The notes beneath the pieces were generated by a model. The model saw only the letters and a list, made by a program, of their open reading frames with translations, did not search any database and was not told the DNA's origin. DNA of 64,000 bases from Ancistrus triradiatus (taxonomy: Eukaryota > Chordata > Actinopteri > Siluriformes > Loricariidae). The stretch lies in assembly GCA_025084515.1 (NCBI GenBank), contig JAJAGP010000016.1, forward strand, positions 1,129,877 to 1,193,876, written 5' to 3'. Position numbers and translations under genes: made by a program. Below are positions 25,262-36,737 of the stretch, one piece after another; position 1 is the stretch's first letter, and every line of letters begins with the position of its first letter.

Positions 25262-25362
25262 GTGACGTTTCGTAGAGAGACGTGACTTCCATCACGGTCC
25301 CTGGTGCTCGTTCTACACTAGGAGTACGTGCGCGCTCGCGTGTGTGCCCTGCTCTTTATAAA
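25262..25362 (+). promoter_or_regulatory. ldha: ldha copy 1 core promoter with hypoxia-type sites
   Basis: TATAAA at 25357-25362. ACGTG cores at 25280-25284 (in GACGTGAC) and 25326-25330 (TACGTGCG), and a CRE-like GTGACGTT at 25262-25269. Vertebrate LDHA promoters are known HIF-1 targets through RCGTG sites next to a CRE, so this arrangement fits hypoxia/cAMP control. Local CpG content is far above the surroundings. Function is inferred from motif layout. Confidence 0.75.
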
Positions 25363-25387
25363 CCTCCACCCCCTCCAGACTGGTCCG

Positions 25388-25466
25388 GTACAGCTGCAGT
25401 AAAGCTCTGTCTCCATCTACCTTCCAGGTCGGCATCAAATTAGCTGTTACACAGTACATCCCAAAG
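25388..25466 (+). other. ldha: ldha copy 1 non-coding exon 1 (5' UTR)
   Basis: Begins about 25-30 bp after the TATA box (start approximate) and ends CCCAAAG before the donor GTAAGA at 25467. LDHA genes characteristically have a non-coding first exon separated from the ATG exon by an intron; here that intron is 25467-28677. Confidence 0.65.
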
Positions 25467-26980
25467 GTAAGATTCAGATTTGTGTGTACTGTAATTAAGT
25501 TATGTAGACCGCGCTGCGTTTGTCACGCCCACTGCATACGGTGCCTATGAGGTTTGTTTCTACTTTGTGTTATAAAATGCAGCATTGCCCTCTCTAAACG
25601 AGCATGTTTTTGAGTTTTAATTTGTTATGGCTTAAAGTATGGCGACACAAGTGGACGGAAATATGTAGTCTAATAAAAGCAACAGCAGACAGGCTTATCA
25701 GTCCTTCAGCGTGACCACCTTCATGTCCCTCTGTAGCTGTCCTGCTCAGATCATCTGTAGAACCATACAGCCCATAATTATGTCCCTTTGAAAGGTGTGA
25801 TGTATTTAAAAACACCCACCTGTTGAGATGAGCTGTTTTTTTTATTTAAACTGAATTGATAACAACTCAACATCGTTCTCAAATGCTGTACTAATTTATA
25901 TGTGCGTATTATAGCGTTTCTGTAGTTTCATATATTATATAGTATGATGTAAGGATGTGCAGCTTTTGAAGGAAGTGAATCAGAGTCCTAGCTACGTGCC
26001 TGCAACATGCATCAGTATGGACGTGATCGGTTCTTAAGCAGCTTCCTGGAGGCACTGCACTGAATCATGGTACAAGTAGTTTACATTATTTATTCCGCTA
26101 CCTGGGTTTCAGATTTAACAAGAAAAACGTTTTAATAATATACCCGATTTTCTCGTAGTGTTCGTTGTGTATAGGGACATTGGGTAATGTAATGTTTGCA
26201 TTTCCATTTTGGCTTTTTCATTTCCATCCGTATAGGCCACCCTACGTAGGAAAATAACGCAAAGACAGAATATGTTGTGTTTTGAAAGCTGGTATGCCGG
26301 TCGGCAAGCCCATGCAGGTTCCAGAATGATCCATGTTGGTTTAGGCTCGTAGTGCTGGTTTAGCTGATGAACTCGCATGAAGCAGGTCGACCGAAATACA
26401 GCAGATGCTTGTCTTCTTTAACCAAGGTTTTCTTTTATCAAGGTGTGCATGGGGTTTTCTGTCGCTTTTGACCAATTCAGAGCAAATTACTTGCCACTGT
26501 ATGACAAGGTCAACGATCATTGTTACCATTTTAGTCATTTTATCTGTCTGCGTAAATCTCCTCGCACGTTTTTTGGCCACTGCTACTTGCCGTATGTCGT
26601 CATCAAGTTCAACTGATCCCGAATGGCGGAAAGATGCTTTTAAAGCGCCGTTTACTTTTGCGGTGTGTAGTTTAGTTCTGTTGTCTTAACTGGCACAACA
26701 TCAGACGAATACGTAAAATAAATATAAAGCCACGTTAACCACGTTGTTTTACATTTAAACATGCCACATTAACAGACAACGATTCACTTTCTAGAAATAA
26801 ATGGGTATCACCTGTATCACTGTCTATTCCATAAACAGCCAACATATTCTGTACAATACCATTTATAAGTGTAAATGATTGAAATATCTTCATATTTAAA
26901 TCCATAATGCATATACAGCAATACAACAGTACTGGTGTTAAGTCAAAAAGTTAATAAGCTAAAGCTGGGTTAGGGTTTCA

Positions 26981-27150
26981 GGGACTGTGGTAGCCTAGCA
27001 GTTAAGGTACTGGACTATCCCACCTCTGCCAAGTTGCCAAGGGTCCTTGAGTAAAGCCCTTAACCCACAATTGCTTGGATTGTAAGGTTGTATCAATTGT
27101 AAGTCGCTCTGGATAAGAGTGTCTGCTAAATGCTCTAAATGTAATGTAAA
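26981..27150 (+). mobile_element. tRNA-derived V-SINE with internal deletion
   Basis: GGGACTGTGGTAGCCTAGCA head, but TGGACTATCCCACCTC shows loss of about 30 bp including the B box. The tail is intact. Confidence 0.8.
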
Positions 27151-27689
27151 GCTCTAATTTCTGCACTGCAATACATGTTGATACTGTTTTAAAACTGGTG
27201 TTCAGAGGGTAAGCAACTGAATTGTTATTTTAGAAATAATGTTGTCTAGTTGGATATTATAGCCTTTACAGTATGTGACACCCAACTGCCATATGAGGAC
27301 ATAATTTTTTTTAAATCTCTCATGAGAACAGTGAACACTCATGATAATATTTAGGCTACACATGGATATTAGGACAAAGTGATGGACTTGTAGAGTGACA
27401 GTGTAGTCCCATGGTAAGTATGCAAATATATAAGGAGAACCGATTGCTTTGTGTGTGCTCTGAATTGGATTTGGTGCCCTGTCTAGGGTTAATTTCCCCC
27501 CCTTGCACTCTGTGCAGCTGGTTAGGACCCGTTCCCCATGAACATATTGGATTAATCAGGTATGAAAATGAATAAATGATGGCCTTGTATGTGGATAATA
27601 TATAGCCTAGACCAGGAAACAGTTATGTCTTGATATGGATACAGTAAATATTACCTACACTGGGGTATCTGAGAACAAAATGTCATTAT

Positions 27690-28070
27690 ACAGTTGCTTG
27701 TATAATTATTCACCCAACTTAAACTTTTCCACATTTTTTTTGTTGCAACCTGGAATTCAAATGACCTTAACTGGAATTCTGTGGTGTGAGGAAACTCACT
27801 AGTTTGAAAAATGATTCACACTTTTCCATCAGGGTGCGGCCATAAAAAAGATGTCTCACCCTTAAATAAATTACTAAGAAATGTCACAACAGTGACTCTG
27901 ATAAGAGAAGGCCATCCGTCAAAGTCAGTTACTGAAAAGCAGCCAACAGCCTGAATGTTACTCTGATGGAGCTGGAGAGATCTGCAGCTGAGATGGGAAA
28001 AGCTGTGGACAGGACGTCTGTTTAGGCTTTTTGGAAGAGTAACAAGAAAAAAGCTTTTCTTGTTGGGGGG
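27690..28070 (+). mobile_element. Tc1-derived remnant in ldha copy 1 intron 1
   Basis: Left end ACAGTTGCTTGTATAATTAT, typical of a fish Tc1 terminus. The interior encodes fragments resembling NVTLMELERSAAEMGKAVDR, found in decayed Tc1-like elements. No right terminus recognised. Confidence 0.45.
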
Positions 28071-28680
28071 GTAACAGTAGCAGTTTTATGATATACAGTA
28101 TATAAATTCATGTTTATTTTCTGACATAGACTGCATTGGTTACTTGATTTGAATATATTTTATCCGAAGCCTTGTGACTGGCATACCAGTGAACCAGACA
28201 CCTTATTCAGTACTTCTCTTTTTACAAATTCTCAGTTTTTGCTACAGGAGCATTGCAAAAACCTAAAACTAAGCTTGCTGGTTGTGTTGGACTCCTGTGC
28301 CTGACAGGCCCTGCATTTTGCACCACATTGCGCATCTTTGTTCCCTTACAGACAACGGAATTGCATATTATTCCTTTAAATTCTTGCATCAGCCTAGGGG
28401 AATCTACAGACTGTAAAAAGTAAAAAATAGTGGTGTTCGAGATTACTAACAGATACAGCCAAATCTAAGGTGCTTCTTAGAGACCACATCATCTCTCAGA
28501 AGATTTATTTGTGGTTCTGCTAAACTGGATAACAGTCTACACGACTGTAGTTCCAATACTCTGAATATACATATTCAAATGGATACTTCATCACTAATTG
28601 TTTATTTGATAATGTACTGAATAATATACTACTACAATGAAAGCTAAATTACTAATGAGCTCTTTGTGTTTTTACAGAAA

Positions 28681-31600
28681 ATGGCATCCACCAAGGAAAA
28701 GCTGATTAGCTCTGTGTGCACTGAAGAGCCAGTGGGATGCACCAACAAGGTGACTGTGGTTGGTGTTGGCATGGTGGGCATGGCTTCAACCATCAGCATT
28801 CTTCTCAAGGTGAGAATGACATCAACACTGTGGATGGGGGAAGTGTATTTATCAATCATAAATAAAAGAAAATATTGCATTTAAGTCAGTGTGAGGATTT
28901 AAAAAGTAGGTATTGTGGTGTTGGTGTACCTCCAGTATAGGCCATTGTAGGAACGCATTGTAAGTTATATTCTTATATTCCACTTGAAATATGATGTCAG
29001 TACACATTTTGGGCCCCTTGACTGGGTACAGCACTGTACCTTACTTTACAGTGGTCCTTCGTGGAATCTTTGGAAGTAATTTTATGAAGATCTGGTGTGT
29101 TTATGCCCTTTCTTCACAGTGGATGAGAACACTGTTCTAGAAGTTGATGCCGGCTAGTTTTTTAATCTTACTCTGGGTTTCTTCATTTATTGTATTTATT
29201 TAATGCATCAGCTAAATTGGAACAAGAGTTGAGTAGGTGATATACTTTGTTGGTAACTTTGTTCCCTGATAAATTAGGCTAGACTGGTTCAGGCATTTCC
29301 AGCTCTGTAAATGCTTGGAGCAGAGAGACCCTGGATCAAGCCATACTTCAAAAACCAGATTAGACAAAGTAAAGTAATACTTTCTGTTCTGAATTCTCAT
29401 CAGATAATTTATCATATTTAAACTGAAGCTAAACACCTGATGTTCAGTTAAAGGCACAACGGTGAGTTTGAATTATGAGTTTAGTATTACGCTAAGCATT
29501 TTAAAGGAAGGGGAGACTCTGGATCCATTCTGAGACTGTTTCCCAAAGCAACCTAACTGGATTTCACCTGACAATACCCTTTTTTCAACATGCCATTGCT
29601 GATAAGAGCTGAGGCATAACCAGCTTGGTTAGAGTGACTTAGTCAAGGTGTGCCTTGGAGAGAATGCCTTATCTGAAATGTGACATTTTCATAGATTTAC
29701 CTCTATGCAAAAGATCCTGCGGCTAGCTATTTTAGCAGCTTTAGCACTTGAACACTCAGGCTACTTGAACACAGTCTACAAATCAATAGTGCTATAAACC
29801 ACCACTGACCGAGTAATAATCTAAATGGGAAGACTTTTACTTAGAAAAATCCTGTGGCCAGCTAAGGGAACAATAATGGTCGAGAGGAAGAGCATCTGGA
29901 TCTAAGAACCAATATTGGTGAACAAAGAGGTCTCTGTCCTGAATATGATTTAATAAAGTGTCTATTTTTGTGTAGGGACTGACTGATGAGCTGGCGTTGG
30001 TTGATGTGATGGAGGATAAGCTGAAGGGAGAGGTTATGGACCTACAGCATGGCAGTCTTTTCCTCAAGACGCACAAGATTGTGGCTGACAAAGGTAAGAG
30101 AAATGCATTGCTGAGGGAAGGTCCTAGCATTTCTCTGCTATTGAGCAAATGTTGGTTTCTCACAATGTATAAATGAGCGCTGAATGTTGTGCTGATATTA
30201 CTTAAATGGCAATTTGATGATCATATGAACAGTATATGAAATTGAGCATATCCTATACTTGTCCAAGACTACAGCGTGACCGCTAACTCGAAGGTGGTGG
30301 TGTTGACTGCTGGGGCTCGCCAGCAAGAAGGTGAGAGCAGATTGAACCTGGTGCAGAGGAATGTCAACATCTTCAAGTTTATCATCCCCAACATTGTCAA
30401 GTACAGTCCTAACTGCATCATCCTGGTGGTGTCCAACCCAGGTTAGCACTCACACTTTATATCTAATACCTACCTAATGTTCATGTTGTAATACTTTGTT
30501 AAACCATGTTTAACCTTCATATGACCGTCTGTTCGTGTTTAGTTGATATTCTGACCTATGTGGCCTGGAAGCTGAGTGGATTTCCAAGGAACCGTGTGAT
30601 TGGTAGCGGCACTAACCTGGACTCTGCTCGCTTCCGTTTCCTGATGGGAGAGAAACTGGGTCTGCACCCCTCCAGTTGCCATGGCTGGGTGATTGGAGAG
30701 CATGGAGACTCCAGTGGTAAGACTTAGAACAACTCTTACTTGAAAAGTGCTGAATAAACCAGTTACATTCACAGCATGTAGCAGACGCCCTTATCCAGAG
30801 CGACTTACAATTGATACAATCTTAGAATCCAAGCAATTGTGGGTTAAGGGCCTTGTTCAAGGAGCCAACAGTGGCAGCTTGGCAGAGGTGGGATTTGAAC
30901 CCTGGACCTTCTGGTCCGTAGTCCAGTACCTTACCCGCTAGACTACCACTGTCCCACTTGGTTAACACAGAGATCGTAAAAGCTAATAAATCACTTAAAG
31001 AGCCTTTATCTGAGAAATATGCATCTGTTGCAGTGCCTGTATGGAGCTGTATGAACGTGGCTGGCGTTTCCCTCCAGGGCCTCAACCCAGAGATGGGTAC
31101 AGACAAGGACAAAGAGGACTGGAAGAGTGTCCACAGGATGGTGGTTGACAGGTAAGAGTGTATGAACTATGGGTGTTTGGGCATGTACTGCTACTGTATG
31201 TTCTTTTATCCATAAAGAAAGTGATTGCTATCAATAAAAGGTAGTTTGTTGAGTAGGGGGAAAAGGCTAAGTAACTGAAATTAAAGGGGACATATGTAAA
31301 CTCACCTTTTCCGTGCATGTGCACTTACATTTGGGTATATGGAGTATCCACTAACCCACAAACAGAGGTCACATTTTTTTTAAAAACCCAGTCATTTTGT
31401 ATGGGATGCCTTTTTTCTGAGATCAGGGTATTCAACAAGTCATTCAGCTATGACACCTTTTTTGACACCTGCTAAGTAACGAGAGTACTCACTGGAATTG
31501 GATTGCTCCTCATATAAGGATCACCACCCATGGCTTGGGGACTATGCTTCGAAGGCACAAAATTTTGTTCTCGCAAGAGATGGATCCATAGGATTATCTT

Positions 31601-33210
31601 GGAGCTTAAGAGCTAAGCATAGGAACTGCTGTGACTGGCCAAACAGACCAGCACATATGGCTACGTCCTAGTTACAGGAGCTATGTCCTGGCTGCAAAAC
31701 CTGACCCAAAATTTTGCTACACAGAAGTATATGGAAACTGCATTACACACAAATTCCACAATAGAATTGGGATCAGACGTTCGATAAAGAATTTACAGGT
31801 GTAGTAGAGCAATTCCAAATTGGACTGGGGGATGGATTATGCACTGAAAGCTGATCATTCTGAAAACTTACTGGACTGGATGAGAAGTGTGTGCTGGTGG
31901 TGGATACTTGTGGTATCTTGACCAAAGCATGTCACAGATTTCAGTAAGACTCCACAGAACTGTTTCCTTGTGGAAAAGTGGTGTAATGCCAAATATCACC
32001 TTTAAGAAACTGACATTTGGAGGAAAAACTATGCCTGAACAATTCACAAGCTAATACAGTTCCTACTCAGCAGTGGGAGTTCTGATGAAATCATCCCACT
32101 ATCCGGCTTCTCATTGTTCTCTGTGATTCCTCCTGACTCGGGCTGTTTAGAACTTCAGCACAAATTCTCTGAACACTTTCCCCTGCTCTATAGTTTTGCT
32201 TTCACATTCCAAACCACAGCTGGTCCTTTCAACGTGTGGCCAACAATAACATGGCACTCGTGATGTACGTGCCAAAAGTTAGGTTAGCTAATCTCTGTCT
32301 GACACAAGCCGACCATGGGCCTTTTAATATTTCTATACACTTGGCTGATTCCTGATAATTGCCTGGGTGTACAAAACCAAGTGTGTGATTAGTTGGATAC
32401 AATACCAGTCAAAACGCATCTTCCTCCCAAACTAAGTGTTTCTCCTGATGGAAAATACTGCACTCTACTGTTGGCTAATCACATTTGTGAGCCTAAGCTG
32501 TCATTTCTTGCATGGTGAAATGGTTGCTGTTACTAGCCTATGATCAAATCATTCTGTTAATAGTTGCAGAGGAAGGAACATATCTTGCTAAATCTCATTC
32601 ATGCAAGCCTGCCATCACTGAATCAAAAATGACTCTGCTTTTTCTCCACTTCAAGTGCCTATGAGGTTATCAAGCTGAAGGGCTACACATCCTGGGCTAT
32701 CGGCATGTCTGCGGCTGATCTGTGTGAGACTATCCTGAAGAACCTCCACAAGTGCCACCCAGTTTCCACCCTGGTCAAGGTGAGAACTGCCTATCTTTGC
32801 TCTACTTGTATAGTTAAAATCCCGTTTTCTAAATGTACCTTGTTTCTGGAACTGACTCGTATGATTAATATTTAGATGTTGGTTGTCATTTTCAGTTTGT
32901 TATTCGTAGTAATAGCTTATGTTGTTGGGACAGAAACCTGATGGATTAAACCTGGGCTTCAATTGTAGTTGAGACTAACTGTGTGCTTATTAAAGATTTT
33001 CCATTGTTACTGCATCTCTTAGACATCTTGGCCTATTTTCTGCAGGGAATGCATGGCGTGAACGATGAGGTGTTCCTGAGTGTACCCTGCATCCTTGGTA
33101 GCAGTGGAGTGACTGATGTGGTGAAGATGACCCTGAAACCTGAGGAGGAGAAGCAGCTAGTGAAGAGTGCTGAGACACTGTGGGGGGTGCAGAAGGAGCT
33201 GACCTTGTGA
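28681..33210 (+). CDS. ldha: L-lactate dehydrogenase A chain, tandem copy 1
   Basis: Interconverts pyruvate and lactate with NADH/NAD+ in the cytosol as a tetramer, the last step of anaerobic glycolysis. Coding exons: 28681-28809, 29976-30093, 30268-30441, 30543-30716, 31034-31151, 32656-32779, 33046-33210, all with GT-AG borders. They join to 333 codons plus TGA, the usual LDHA length, and exon sizes 118/174/174/118/124 match vertebrate LDHA as I recall it. Landmarks (Met=1): nucleotide-binding GVGMVG at 28-33, mobile-loop Arg107 in ESRLN, SARFR substrate Arg170, catalytic His194 in GEHGDSS, Thr249 in GYTSW. Residue 204 is Cys (WSCMN), where other LDHs I recall have Gly. Copy 2 lies 10.8 kb downstream. 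Identity is secure; A rather than B type rests on the sequence and the tsg101 neighbour. Confidence 0.96.
30762..30956 (-). mobile_element. tRNA-derived V-SINE in ldha copy 1 intron 5
   Basis: Antisense full-length SINE (CAGACGCCCTTATCCAGAGC to GACTACCACTGTCCCA). The corresponding intron of copy 2 (42650-42778) is only 129 bp and lacks it. Confidence 0.85.
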
Positions 33211-33940
33211 AGAGCAGTCCTTTCCCACCAAGCTTGTCTGTCAACTCTGCTTTGTTCAGTCCTAATCTCCTACTGATCAATGTCTCTAAGCAGACCCATA
33301 GGCCTTAACACTCCTCTAAACTGCAGACGAGGCGTATTTAATCTTTAGGATATAGTGTTGTTCTAAGTATTGTCATGTTTATGTATGCATGTTTTGTAGT
33401 ATTTATTGTATTTGCAGGTAAAGGTGTCAAAAAAGCAAGACGCATTGAGTGGTATCATGGTTTCCTTGTACTATTTTGTGTGCATTCGGAGCTCAAGAGG
33501 CATTCCGTACCACATAGTTACTACTGCACAGCTTGGTGTACAGTTTTGTGTGCAAACAAAGCTGTATTGTATGTCTCCTGAAATACCAGGCCTATCCGCG
33601 TCCTGGATTGGACATACAGTTTTGAACACAAACTCAACCTGAGTGTTCCACCTCTGGTATTATTTCTAAATATGTTACACAAAATCATGGCTGACTGAGA
33701 CTACTGTTACTGAAACTATTTAAAATCAGAACCAAATGGGCATAAAAGAATGTTATCGATCGACCTGTTTAATCACACCTACTTGTAAAAACATATCGCA
33801 GCTACTATATTATTTTTGTATTATGACTGTATACTCCACACAGCTTACATATAGATATGAAGGTGCAATGTGTACTTTTAAAGCTAACTATCACTGTCCT
33901 TTCACTCCACTTCTAAATAAAAAGCAAACTGAAAACCCAT
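33211..33940 (+). terminator. ldha: ldha copy 1 3' UTR and polyadenylation signal
   Basis: AATAAA at 33916-33921 is the first strong canonical signal after the stop, giving a 3' UTR of about 730 nt. The first 120 nt align with copy 2's 3' UTR; similarity ends near 33330. Cleavage site is inferred. Confidence 0.6.
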
Positions 33941-34346
33941 GTGTGTCAGAGCCTGAGCAGTGTTGAGAATGGGGCATTACTGCATAAGGCAGAGGGATTG
34001 GATCTTTTGTAAAGCTGAAGTCTGGTGTACAACATTCATTGTGGAGGCTTTTGTTGGGCTCTCTGGATGAGAGGTGCTGAAAGGGGGTAACGGGATAATT
34101 CCAAGTAGGCCTTGTAGATGCAGAAATGCTTACACGTCTTCTAGGTGCTCTTGTACTGTTTTAAAAAATACAGACTGCATTACCTGCCGTTTTTTCCCAA
34201 ATCCTTTTGAGCTTTAATCCTTTCAGCATTTTTTTGTGACTTTGTTTAAATCGCATTGTGGTCTGGAAATGTAGTTTCCACAGAATTAGTATAAGATATA
34301 AAATAAGTCTACAGCCAAAATGGCAACAGGCCTAAGTGTTGTTTTA
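33941..34346. other. Unassigned spacer downstream of ldha copy 1
   Basis: Nothing recognised. Confidence 0.4.
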
Positions 34347-35112
34347 TACAATGCCTAACCAAAAAAAGGACATCACCTGGCTTTAACTAAGAAAGTAGTT
34401 TAATAGTTAAAGAAGAGCCTCCCATTGGATAATTACTGCACTGCTGATTGTTTCAGCTGGCAACAAGTTATTTAACCCTAACTGATGCAGTGAGCAGCTT
34501 CTCACTTGTTAAACAACCATGTCGAAAGAGACATCCTGTGGTCGTGGAAAAGATGTTAATCTGTTTCAGAAGGGTCAAATTGTGAGAGAGTGGTTCAGGA
34601 AACATGAGCTGATATTTTCACACATGGATTGGCCACCACAGAGTCCAGACCTGAACCTCATTGAGAATCTTTGGGATGTGCTGGAGAAGACTTTGTGCAG
34701 TGGTCCAAATCTCCCATCATAAATACAAGATCTTGGGGGGGGGGAAACAATGCAACTCTGGACTAAAATAACTGTTGTGACATTGCAGTAGTTCTGTCCA
34801 GAGTTGCATTCATTTTCACGTCTGGACTCTGGTGGACAATCCATGTGTGAAAATGATGTCCCATGCTCACTCAACCACTCTTTCACAATTTGACACTTCT
34901 GAAACAGATTAACATATTTCCCACGACCACAGGATGTGTCTTTCAACATGGTTGTTTAACAAATGCGAAGCTACTCACTGCATCAGTTGGGGTTAAATAA
35001 CTTGTTACCAGCTGAAACAATCACCAATGCAGTAATTATCCGATGGGATGATCTTTTTTTTTAACTATTTGCTTAGTTAAAACCAGGTGGTGACCTTTGG
35101 CCAGACAGTGTA
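34347..35112. mobile_element. Palindromic Tc1-derived element
   Basis: Two arms of about 300 bp are inverted copies of each other: for example GAAAGAGACATCCTGTGGTC (about 34523) against GACCACAGGATGTGTCTTTC (about 34924). The ends are TACAATGCCTAACC and the reverse of TACACTGTCTGGCC. The left arm still encodes Tc1 transposase pieces: an N-terminal start (MSKETSCGRGKDVNL) joined to WPPQSPDLNLIENLWDVLEK. The catalytic centre is missing, so it is a foldback derivative. Confidence 0.75.
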
Positions 35113-35354
35113 TTTCAGTGTGACACATTAACAACGTTTCATTTTTAAAAATAAACGTGTATTACATTTATCATTATCAATTCAATCAATAATCATCTAA
35201 TTCCATCCAGTGACGAGTAAATGATTAAAGTAACTTTGTACTTAAACCCCCAGTGCATATAACACCACAATGGCGGTCTTAAAAGTCATATAAAAAGTGA
35301 ATAATAAGTTAGGCATGGTTTTCTGCAGTACAATGTATGGAAACCACACCAGAG
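35113..35354. other. Unassigned spacer
   Basis: AT-rich; nothing recognised. Confidence 0.4.
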
Positions 35355-35654
35355 GAACCAATGGTCCAGGCAAAGCCAGAAACTCCCTGGTCTAGATGTA
35401 AGAGTTTTACCATGCACATGATATATTTAAAGAAGTGTACACATCTCAGTCCAGTTCAGAGAGGGTGTGCCTTTACAGCCTTAGCAAATATGTGCTGGTT
35501 TTATGAAAGACAATGATAAGAGAGTTGTTCAGCCCAACCCCACAGACAAGTCTACAGTGTAAAGTCTACTCAGTCCATGTGCTTGTACATTCAGTCTGCA
35601 TGTTAACACTTCTTTAAACTTGGTCTTTGAGAGGGTCCTGTTGTTCTTGAGAGG
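35355..35654 (+). promoter_or_regulatory. Possible ldha copy 2 promoter and non-coding exon
   Basis: CCAAT near 35359, TATATTTAA at 35422-35430, and about 225 bp further a donor-like GAGG|GTAAGC (GT at 35655-35656). The donor and following intron text align with 27200-27210 onward in copy 1's intron 1. No sequence like copy 1's exon 1 or its HRE-bearing promoter was found upstream of copy 2. This is the best candidate start for copy 2 but has no transcript evidence. Confidence 0.3.
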
Positions 35655-36169
35655 GTAAGCATCTGTATTCTTATTTTATAATAATGTTGTTTAGTTGGAG
35701 AATTACCATTGAAATGTTGCTGTGACAGTTACAGTTACTGTTTAGTTATAATTTAACTATGTGACATCCAACTGCCATATGAGGACAGAGGAGATTCTTG
35801 ATATTATTTAGCCTACACATAGATATTAGGACAAAGAGACACCCTTTTATGTCCCATGATAATGTAGTGTATGCAAATATATAAGGAGAACTGATCAAAT
35901 TGTGAGATCTTTGATGGATTGGTGCAGTGTATGGCGTTAGTTCCCACCTTGCTCCTTGCGCTGCTGGTTAATACCTGCTACCTTCAATGTTGAATTTGAA
36001 GCTGATATGAAATTGAAAAAATGGTGGTCTGTGTAGACTATGGATAATAAGTTCCCCTGGCAAACAATTAGCCACCTTGTGTGATTAAGGTAGTAGTAAC
36101 TTCAGGCTCCTGCAGTTGCCATTGCTGGAGGATGATCAGGCTATATATACCTGCACTGTGTGCAACAGG

Positions 36170-36737
36170 ATTCATATATTGAGAAGAGGTGGTACAGAGC
36201 ACTGACTGTCTCATTCAATGTGTGCAAAATGGGTCACAAAGCAGTGGTTACTGATCACTTGTTACTGCCAAGAAGGAGTGATTTCATTTGTGCATGCCAA
36301 AGGAAGTGAAGGAAGTAGCTGAATTTGCGTGTGACAAAGTGTACGGTCATACGTTTCTACCAGCAGTGACAAAAATCTTAGTCTCAAGGACAGTATCATC
36401 AGAATTTTGGCCGAAAGATGAAACTGACGGACATGGGTGACAGTAAATTTTAACCACAATGCCTACACTGAGCTGCTGGACAACCAGGTTTTGACTTTTG
36501 ACAAAGGAACATAACTGGCTGGAAATGTGACTGACTGTCACGATGAACATTCAGGCGCAGGCACATCTGGACTGGACTGGCCTGCAAAATCCCCAGATGT
36601 GAATCCTCTTGAAAATTCGAGGGACTACCTGGAACAATTAAGACACCACGGACACCAACTGTGGAAGGCACCCACGAAATCTGGCTGAACTGTGTAATTC
36701 TTTGACACAAGAGAGTGGCCTGAACATTGATGGCACC
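36170..36737 (+). mobile_element. Decayed Tc1/mariner remnant
   Basis: Frame-broken text reads roughly DWPAKSPDVNPLEN then DYLEQLRHHGHQLW, a C-terminal transposase signature of another family. It abuts the family B insertion that follows. Confidence 0.5.

Larger units (their letters stand above)
25467..28677 (+). other. ldha copy 1 intron 1
   Basis: About 3.2 kb. It is CpG-richer at 26200-26690. It holds a SINE (26981-27150) and a Tc1 remnant (27690-28070). From about 27175 onward it is alignable with 35610 onward upstream of copy 2, marking the left limit of the tandem duplication. Confidence 0.6.

Noticed and set aside
29837..30449. Minus-strand frames over ldha exons 3 and 4 (also 41873-42392)
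   Set aside because: Antisense shadows of real, highly conserved ldha exons.
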